From Bacteroidales bacterium UBA6828 (lineage in GTDB: Bacteria > Bacteroidota > Bacteroidia > Bacteroidales > Paludibacteraceae), in NCBI GenBank assembly GCA_002452095.1, contig DKEG01000065.1, positions 1-35,556 of the forward strand: a stretch of DNA of 35,556 bases. Direction: 5' to 3'. Of the stretch, positions 31,322 to 35,556 are shown piece after piece (positions within the stretch are counted from its first letter, which is position 1; each line of letters opens with the position of its first letter). The translations under genes and the position numbers were made by a program. The notes below the pieces were generated by a model. The model had not been told where the DNA came from. It searched no databases and saw nothing but the letters and a program-made list of their open reading frames with translations.

Positions 31322-31369
31322 GATTATCGGGTGATTATCGGGTGATTATCGGGTGATTATCGGGTGATT
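31322..31369 (+). repeat. 11-base tandem repeat (GATTATCGGGT), four units
   Basis: Four exact copies plus GATT. It is the most regular array in the window, so it is probably recent and variable in copy number. Confidence 0.9.
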
Positions 31370-31396
31370 GCACTTGGGATAGTGAGTGTTTACTTA

Positions 31397-31787
31397 GCAG
31401 TTGGCGCTAAACCTTTTGCAGGGGACGCGGACGCCCTCGTCCGCGGTCGGTTTGGCACAAACCGTATGACTATGCTCTGTATGGGAGACGTGAAGCGTAA
31501 GGCAGGTGTGCGCAGCACACTGAGTGCCGAAGCGACACGAAAGCCTGTGGCTTGAGTAGAACTCCCTATCGTCTCGCGTCGTTATGCGCCACAGGCGTAC
31601 TTAATGCCGTAGCAATAACGAATCCCCATGGCGTGAGTAGAACTCCTAAGACAGAGAGGAGAATGGACGGCGACCTAAACTCGTACAACGAGTTTCAATG
31701 TCGCAAGTCCATTTCGACGAGGCATAGGACACCCTTGCTGCCAACTGCCGGGTAATCGCCCGGATACCGGGTGTTTACCCGGCAGTT
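31397..31787. ncRNA. Candidate structured RNA or non-autonomous element (unassigned)
   Basis: At least five nested inverted repeats lie in 390 bases: CGCGGACG/CGTCCGCG (31426-31445); GTGTGC/GCACAC (31506-31520); GCCTGTGGC/GCCACAGGC (31543-31551 with 31588-31596); a 54-base stem at 31661-31714 in three tiers; and a 45-base stem ending the tract (31743-31787), whose outer 13 pairs are perfect. The outermost GCAGTTGGC (31397) can pair with GCCAACTGC (31740). A 17-base direct repeat (31549, 31630) is included. It matches no RNA class I know. Confidence 0.4.
31421..31445 (+). repeat. GC-rich hairpin repeat, copy 3
   Basis: GGGGACGCGGACGC followed by a perfect eight-pair hairpin (CGCGGACG, CCCT, CGTCCGCG). 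Confidence 0.7.
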
Positions 31788-31867
31788 AATGCTCAATTAA
31801 CGATTATCAACGGATAACTAAAATGGTGTAGATGAGTGGAAAAATTGGCGAAAATGCAAAGTGCATA

Positions 31868-31898
31868 TTGCAAATTCAGAATAATTATAGTAACTTTG
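31868..31898 (+). promoter_or_regulatory. Bacteroidota-type promoter for the AAA ATPase
   Basis: TTG (31868-31870), 20 bases, TAACTTTG (31891-31898), 66 bases before the ATG. Confidence 0.7.
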
Positions 31899-31964
31899 CA
31901 GCGCAATTTGTAATGCGCACTACGCAATTACGGTAAACAGACCATTAAACAGCATATCTTAACG

Positions 31965-33191
31965 ATGTTAGAACCCTTTTTCCGAATACACGACTATCTG
32001 GTAGAGCATTCCGAAATGCCTATCCGCCGCCTGTTGATGGACGAAATCGATTGGAACGACCGCCTCATCGCCATCAAAGGAGGGCGTGGCGTAGGAAAAA
32101 CAGATTTCCTGTTGGCACGCGCAAAAGAGATAGAGAGCAAAGAAAAACCGATCTACCCGGATTTGACTGCCAAAAAACGTAAGTCTTCCCTACGGCATTC
32201 GTGCTTGTACGTCAACTTGAACAATTTCTATTTCACGGAGCATTCTATCGTGGAGTTTGCGGGAATGTTCGTGAAAGCAGGCGGGCATACACTGCTGCTT
32301 GACCAGATGTTCAAGTACCCCAACTGGTCGAAAGAACTGAAAAAATGCTACGATAAGTACAAAGACCTGCATATCATCTTCTCTGCATCGCCCGTGATGC
32401 GGCTCATAGAGGACAACAAGGACATCGCCGGCATCGTAAAGATGTATAACTTGCGCGGCTTCTCGTTTCGCGAGTACCTGAACTTGCAGACGGGACTCAC
32501 TTTCCGCCCATATACATTGGAAGACATCCTGCGCAGCCACGCTTCCATCGCCCGTGAGATATGCGAACATGTACACCCGCTGGAGTATTTCAAAGACTAT
32601 TTGGAACACGGATATTACCCGTCTTATCTGGAGCGCAAGAACTTTGAGGAGGATTTGCTCAAGACGATGAATATGATGCTCGAGGTGGACGTGCTGATGA
32701 TCAAGCAGATCGATGTGGCGTGCCTGCCCAAACTGCGCCGACTCCTCTATATTATGCTCAAGGAAACGCCTTGTGCGCTGAATGTAAGCAGTATATCGGA
32801 CGAGATAGACCTCTCGCGTGCCACCACGATGAACTACATCAAGTATCTCAAGGACGCGCGGCTGCTCAACCTATTATATATGGAGGGCAAGCAGTTCCCT
32901 ATGAAGCCGTCGAAAGTCTATATGCAAAACACCAACATTGCGCATATGATTGCCACACGCGAACTGTCGCAGCAGGATGTGTACGAGACCTGTTTCTATT
33001 GCAGTCTCCACGGCGGACACAAGGTGAACGCCACAGAGCGCAATGCAATGTTTATTGTTGACGGGAAATACTATTTTGATGTGAAAACCGACATTCCTAC
33101 ACGCGAGAGTATCCGTCCGTGTGCGGTGGGCAACATTGAGACGGGTAGGGGCAATCTGATCCCGCTTTGGCTGCTCGGATTCTTGTATTAA
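31965..33191 (+). CDS. AAA-family ATPase with C-terminal DUF4143-like domain
   Basis: A 408-residue cytosolic protein. Walker A is IAIKGGRGVGKTDFLL (about 35-50). The expected Walker B region, HTLLLDQMFKYPNWSK, has LLLDQ where the family usually has LDEIQ, so the catalytic Glu is replaced by Gln. Then come the sensor IIFSASPVMRL, GFSFREYLNL (the typical L.GFSFREY of this family), and a winged-helix block (NVSSISDEIDLSRATTMNYIKYLKDARLLNLL). The C-terminal nuclease-like region is shortened and diverged (GKYYFDVKT keeps a D..K pair). Such solitary ATPases are frequent in Bacteroidales and their role is unknown. Own promoter, no partner gene. Confidence 0.85.
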   Translation: MLEPFFRIHDYLVEHSEMPIRRLLMDEIDWNDRLIAIKGGRGVGKTDFLLARAKEIESKEKPIYPDLTAKKRKSSLRHSCLYVNLNNFYFTEHSIVEFAGMFVKAGGHTLLLDQMFKYPNWSKELKKCYDKYKDLHIIFSASPVMRLIEDNKDIAGIVKMYNLRGFSFREYLNLQTGLTFRPYTLEDILRSHASIAREICEHVHPLEYFKDYLEHGYYPSYLERKNFEEDLLKTMNMMLEVDVLMIKQIDVACLPKLRRLLYIMLKETPCALNVSSISDEIDLSRATTMNYIKYLKDARLLNLLYMEGKQFPMKPSKVYMQNTNIAHMIATRELSQQDVYETCFYCSLHGGHKVNATERNAMFIVDGKYYFDVKTDIPTRESIRPCAVGNIETGRGNLIPLWLLGFLY

Positions 33192-33203
33192 GACCTCCGA
33201 CCT

Positions 33204-33233
33204 CCCCCCCCAAAAAAAAAAGGAGGGGAATGC
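33204..33233 (+). repeat. C8/A10 homopolymer tract with flanking G-rich arm
   Basis: Eight C then ten A, flanked by CCTCC and GGAGGGG, which can pair. The bases GAGGGGAATG match the end of the mlaF repeat (1177-1186). It lies about 100 bases before nifJ. Confidence 0.6.
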
Positions 33234-33330
33234 AGAACGGAGAATTAGAGACCCTTAAAGACCTTAATGACTTTTAGAAAACCAAAAGACTACTACAATA
33301 AATCAACTCAATAAACTAATTACAAAAAAG

Positions 33331-35556
33331 ATGAAAGAAAAAAAGTTTATTACATGTGATGGTAACGCTGCTGCGGCGCATATCGCGTATATGTTCACCG
33401 AGGTGGCGGCTATCTATCCTATCACGCCGAGTTCGCCTATGGCAGAGAACGTTGACGAGTGGGCGGCTGCCGGGCGTAAGAACATGTTCGGCGAGACGGT
33501 GATGGTTCAGGAGATGCAATCGGAGGGCGGTGCTGCCGGTGCAGTACACGGTGCGCTCAATGCCGGTGCCCTGACCACTACGTTTACTGCTTCGCAGGGT
33601 CTGTTGTTGATGATTCCGAACATGTACAAGATTGCGGGCGAATTGATTCCTACCGTTTTCCACGTGTCGGCTCGTACGCTGGCAAGCCACGTGCTTTGTA
33701 TCTTTGGCGACCATCAGGACGTGATGGCTTGCCGTCAGACCGGTTTCGCTATGCTCGCCGAGGGCAGCGTACAGGAGGTGATGGACCTCGCCGGTGTGGC
33801 TCACCTCTCTACTATCAAGAGCCGTGTGCCGTTCCTCAATTTCTTCGACGGTTTCCGTACCAGCCACGAGTATCAGAAGATTGAGGTGGTGGATATGGAA
33901 GACCTCCGTCCGCTGGTGGATATGGAGGCGCTGCAGGAGTTCCGCGAGCGTGCGTTGAGTCCTATGCACCCTGTTATGAAAGGTATGGCAGAGAACCCCG
34001 ATGTATTCTTCACCCATCGCGAGAGTTGCAACTCGTACTATGACGCTGTGGCTGACATCGTGAGCGACTATATGGACAAGATCTCGGAGATTACCGGCCG
34101 CAAATACCGTCCGTTCAACTACTACGGTGCCGCTGATGCCGAGAACATAATCATCTGCATGGGTTCGGCTTGCGAGGCTATCCGCGAAGTAATTGACTAC
34201 GAGGCAGCCAAGGGCAACAACAAGTTGGGTATGATCAATGTACACCTCTATCGTCCGTTCAGCCTGAAATACCTCAAAGAGGCACTGCCCGCTTCGGTAA
34301 AACGTATCTGCGTGCTCGACCGTACCAAGGAGCCGGGTGCCAACGGCGAACCGCTCTACCTTGATGTAAAAGACGCTCTTGACGAACTCGGATTGAACAA
34401 TATCCTCGTTGTCGGCGGTCGCTATGGTCTGGGCTCCAACGATACCACGCCTGCACAGATGCTGGCTGTTTACGAGAACCTCGCTCTGCCGTGCCCGAAG
34501 AACCACTTCACCGTAGGTATCAACGACGATGTTACCTTCACTTCGCTCCCCGTCGGTGAGGAAATCGCTATGGGCGGCAAGGGTATGTTCCAAGCCAAGT
34601 TCTATGGCTTGGGTGCTGACGGTACAGTAGGTGCTAACAAGAACTCGGTGAAGATCATCGGTGATACCACCGACAAATACTGCCAGGCATACTTCTCCTA
34701 CGACTCGAAGAAATCGGGCGGTTTCACCTGCTCGCACCTCCGTTTCGGCGATGAACCTATCCACTCTACCTACCTCGTTACCACGCCTAACTTTGTGGCT
34801 TGCCACGTACAGGCATACCTCCATATGTACGATGTTACACGCGGTTTGCAGAAGGGCGGTACCTTCCTCTTGAATACTATCTGGGAGGGCGAAGAGTTGG
34901 CTAAGAACCTGCCGAACAAAGTGAAGAAATACTTCGCTGACAACAATATCAAGGTGTATTACATCAACGCTACCAAGATTGCGCAGGAGATTGGTCTGGG
35001 CAACCGTACCAACACCATCCTCCAATCGGCGTTCTTCCGTATTACGGGGGTTATCCCTGTAGAGAAAGCCGTTGAGGAGATGAAGCACTTCATCGTGAAG
35101 TCGTATGGCAAGAAGGGCGAGGATGTGGTCAACAAGAACTATGCAGCCGTGGATCGTGGCGGTGAGTACCACTTGCTCGACATCGACCCCGCTTGGTCGA
35201 ACTTGGACGTTAATGCCGACGTGGTCAAACCGACCGACGGCGACGATTTCATCAACAACGTGGTTCGTCCTATCAATGGTCAGGACGGCGACTTGCTGCC
35301 TGTTTCCGCATTCAAGGGTATCGAAGACGGTACATGGCCGTCGGGTACCGCCAAGTATGAGAAACGCGGTGTATCGGCTTTCGTACCGGTTTGGAATGCA
35401 GACAACTGTATTGAGTGCAACAAGTGTGCTTATGTCTGCCCTCACGCTTGTATCCGTCCGTTTGTGGCTGATGATGAGGAGGTGAAGGGTATCAACGGTG
35501 CAACGCGCGAGATGAAAGCACCCGCTGCTCTCAAGGGTATGCATTTCCGTATGCAG
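33331..35556 (+). CDS. nifJ: Pyruvate:ferredoxin (flavodoxin) oxidoreductase, 5' part
   Basis: 742 codons are visible and the frame is still open at the window edge (full length is about 1180-1200). It oxidises pyruvate to acetyl-CoA and CO2 and passes electrons to ferredoxin, a core step in anaerobes. It begins MKEKKFITCDGNAAAAHIAYMFTEVAAIYPITPSSPMAE, the TPP-pyrimidine domain with YPITPSS. VSARTLASHVLCIFGDHQDVMACRQTG is the CoA/pyruvate region, and VLDRTKEPGANGEPLYLDV and GRYGLGSNDTTPAQ belong to domain II. Domain III is the gamma-type GIGGQG-like GEEIAMGGKGMFQAKF. The last visible residues are the start of the ferredoxin domain, with CIECNKCAYVCPHACI ligating one 4Fe-4S cluster. The minus strand carries a long shadow frame, which is not a gene. 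Confidence 0.97.
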   Translation, partial: MKEKKFITCDGNAAAAHIAYMFTEVAAIYPITPSSPMAENVDEWAAAGRKNMFGETVMVQEMQSEGGAAGAVHGALNAGALTTTFTASQGLLLMIPNMYKIAGELIPTVFHVSARTLASHVLCIFGDHQDVMACRQTGFAMLAEGSVQEVMDLAGVAHLSTIKSRVPFLNFFDGFRTSHEYQKIEVVDMEDLRPLVDMEALQEFRERALSPMHPVMKGMAENPDVFFTHRESCNSYYDAVADIVSDYMDKISEITGRKYRPFNYYGAADAENIIICMGSACEAIREVIDYEAAKGNNKLGMINVHLYRPFSLKYLKEALPASVKRICVLDRTKEPGANGEPLYLDVKDALDELGLNNILVVGGRYGLGSNDTTPAQMLAVYENLALPCPKNHFTVGINDDVTFTSLPVGEEIAMGGKGMFQAKFYGLGADGTVGANKNSVKIIGDTTDKYCQAYFSYDSKKSGGFTCSHLRFGDEPIHSTYLVTTPNFVACHVQAYLHMYDVTRGLQKGGTFLLNTIWEGEELAKNLPNKVKKYFADNNIKVYYINATKIAQEIGLGNRTNTILQSAFFRITGVIPVEKAVEEMKHFIVKSYGKKGEDVVNKNYAAVDRGGEYHLLDIDPAWSNLDVNADVVKPTDGDDFINNVVRPINGQDGDLLPVSAFKGIEDGTWPSGTAKYEKRGVSAFVPVWNADNCIECNKCAYVCPHACIRPFVADDEEVKGINGATREMKAPAALKGMHFRMQ

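Larger units (their letters stand above)
31077..31964. other. Spacer of 888 bases: two promoters, repeats and a structured tract
   Basis: No convincing gene. In order: the ogt promoter (31179-31209), an 11-base array (31241-31262), a second 11-base array (31322-31369), a GC-rich hairpin repeat (31421-31445), a densely self-complementary tract (31397-31787), then the promoter of the ATPase (31868-31898). Confidence 0.7.

Noticed and set aside
31322..31369. Possible CRISPR array
   Set aside because: The 11-base units are contiguous with no spacers, far below CRISPR repeat length, and no cas gene is near.
31364..31755. Two small frames of 63 and 67 codons in the structured tract
   Set aside because: They run through inverted repeats, start at poor codons, and contain duplicated short words (SRTP) that come from the DNA repeat. 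No protein family is recognisable.
31397..31787. RNase P RNA, tmRNA or SRP RNA in the structured tract
   Set aside because: On neither strand did I find the conserved cores of these RNAs (for example GAGGAAAGTCC of RNase P RNA), so I left the tract unassigned.
33316..35544. A 742-codon open frame on the minus strand
   Set aside because: It is exactly antisense to nifJ, whose plus-strand protein has unmistakable pyruvate:ferredoxin oxidoreductase motifs. The antisense product has no recognisable domain and arises from the codon bias of nifJ.

Overview
The window reads as chromosomal DNA of an anaerobic member of the Bacteroidales (Bacteroidota). Three things point there. First, promoters have the form TTG, 20 bases, TAnnTTTG, which is the primary sigma factor promoter of this phylum. 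Second, Shine-Dalgarno sequences are nearly absent, with one striking exception before the gene for ribosomal protein bS21. Third, the gene content is typical: a DUF5103 type IX secretion plug protein, GldA, an M6 protease with a short sorting-type tail, DUF4254, Wzi-family protein and pyruvate:ferredoxin oxidoreductase. I cannot name the genus.

Layout. Bases 1-8136 are mostly plus strand: MlaE/MlaF phospholipid transport, a lone M6-type propeptide beside a complete M6 protease, exonuclease III, LptB, a Kelch-type lipoprotein and a Wzi-family barrel. Bases 8498-14228 are a tightly overlapping glycan operon: DUF4254, a family 9 glycosyltransferase, a fused sugar kinase/family 2 glycosyltransferase, and three more family 2 enzymes. 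It meets a convergent O-antigen ligase/polymerase (14170-15462, minus). Bases 15563-20745 (minus) hold grpE, dnaJ and two envelope proteins joined to dnaJ by 4-base overlaps. Bases 20830-25895 (minus) hold a YjjG-type nucleotidase, ruvB, gldA, the DUF5103 gene and rlmH, with a tRNA-Thr between the last two. Bases 26065-29370 (plus) hold tRNA-Leu, rpsU, a C1B cysteine peptidase, sufC and an unusually short sufD. Then come a polyprenyl diphosphate synthase and an O6-alkylguanine-DNA alkyltransferase on the minus strand, an 880-base non-coding tract full of inverted repeats, a solitary AAA ATPase, and the first 742 codons of nifJ, which runs off the window.

Most genes serve the cell envelope: lipid A/LPS export and decoration, phospholipid asymmetry, surface barrels and type IX secretion. 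The rest is housekeeping.

The most unusual content is not a gene. The spacers carry many short tandem arrays with 7-, 8-, 9- or 11-base units, and heptamer arrays have entered the coding sequences of two ABC ATPases in frame. A GC-rich hairpin recurs three times. A densely structured tract at 31397-31787 has no open reading frame worth calling. The bS21 gene has a ten-base perfect match to the 16S rRNA tail in a lineage that otherwise ignores that signal.
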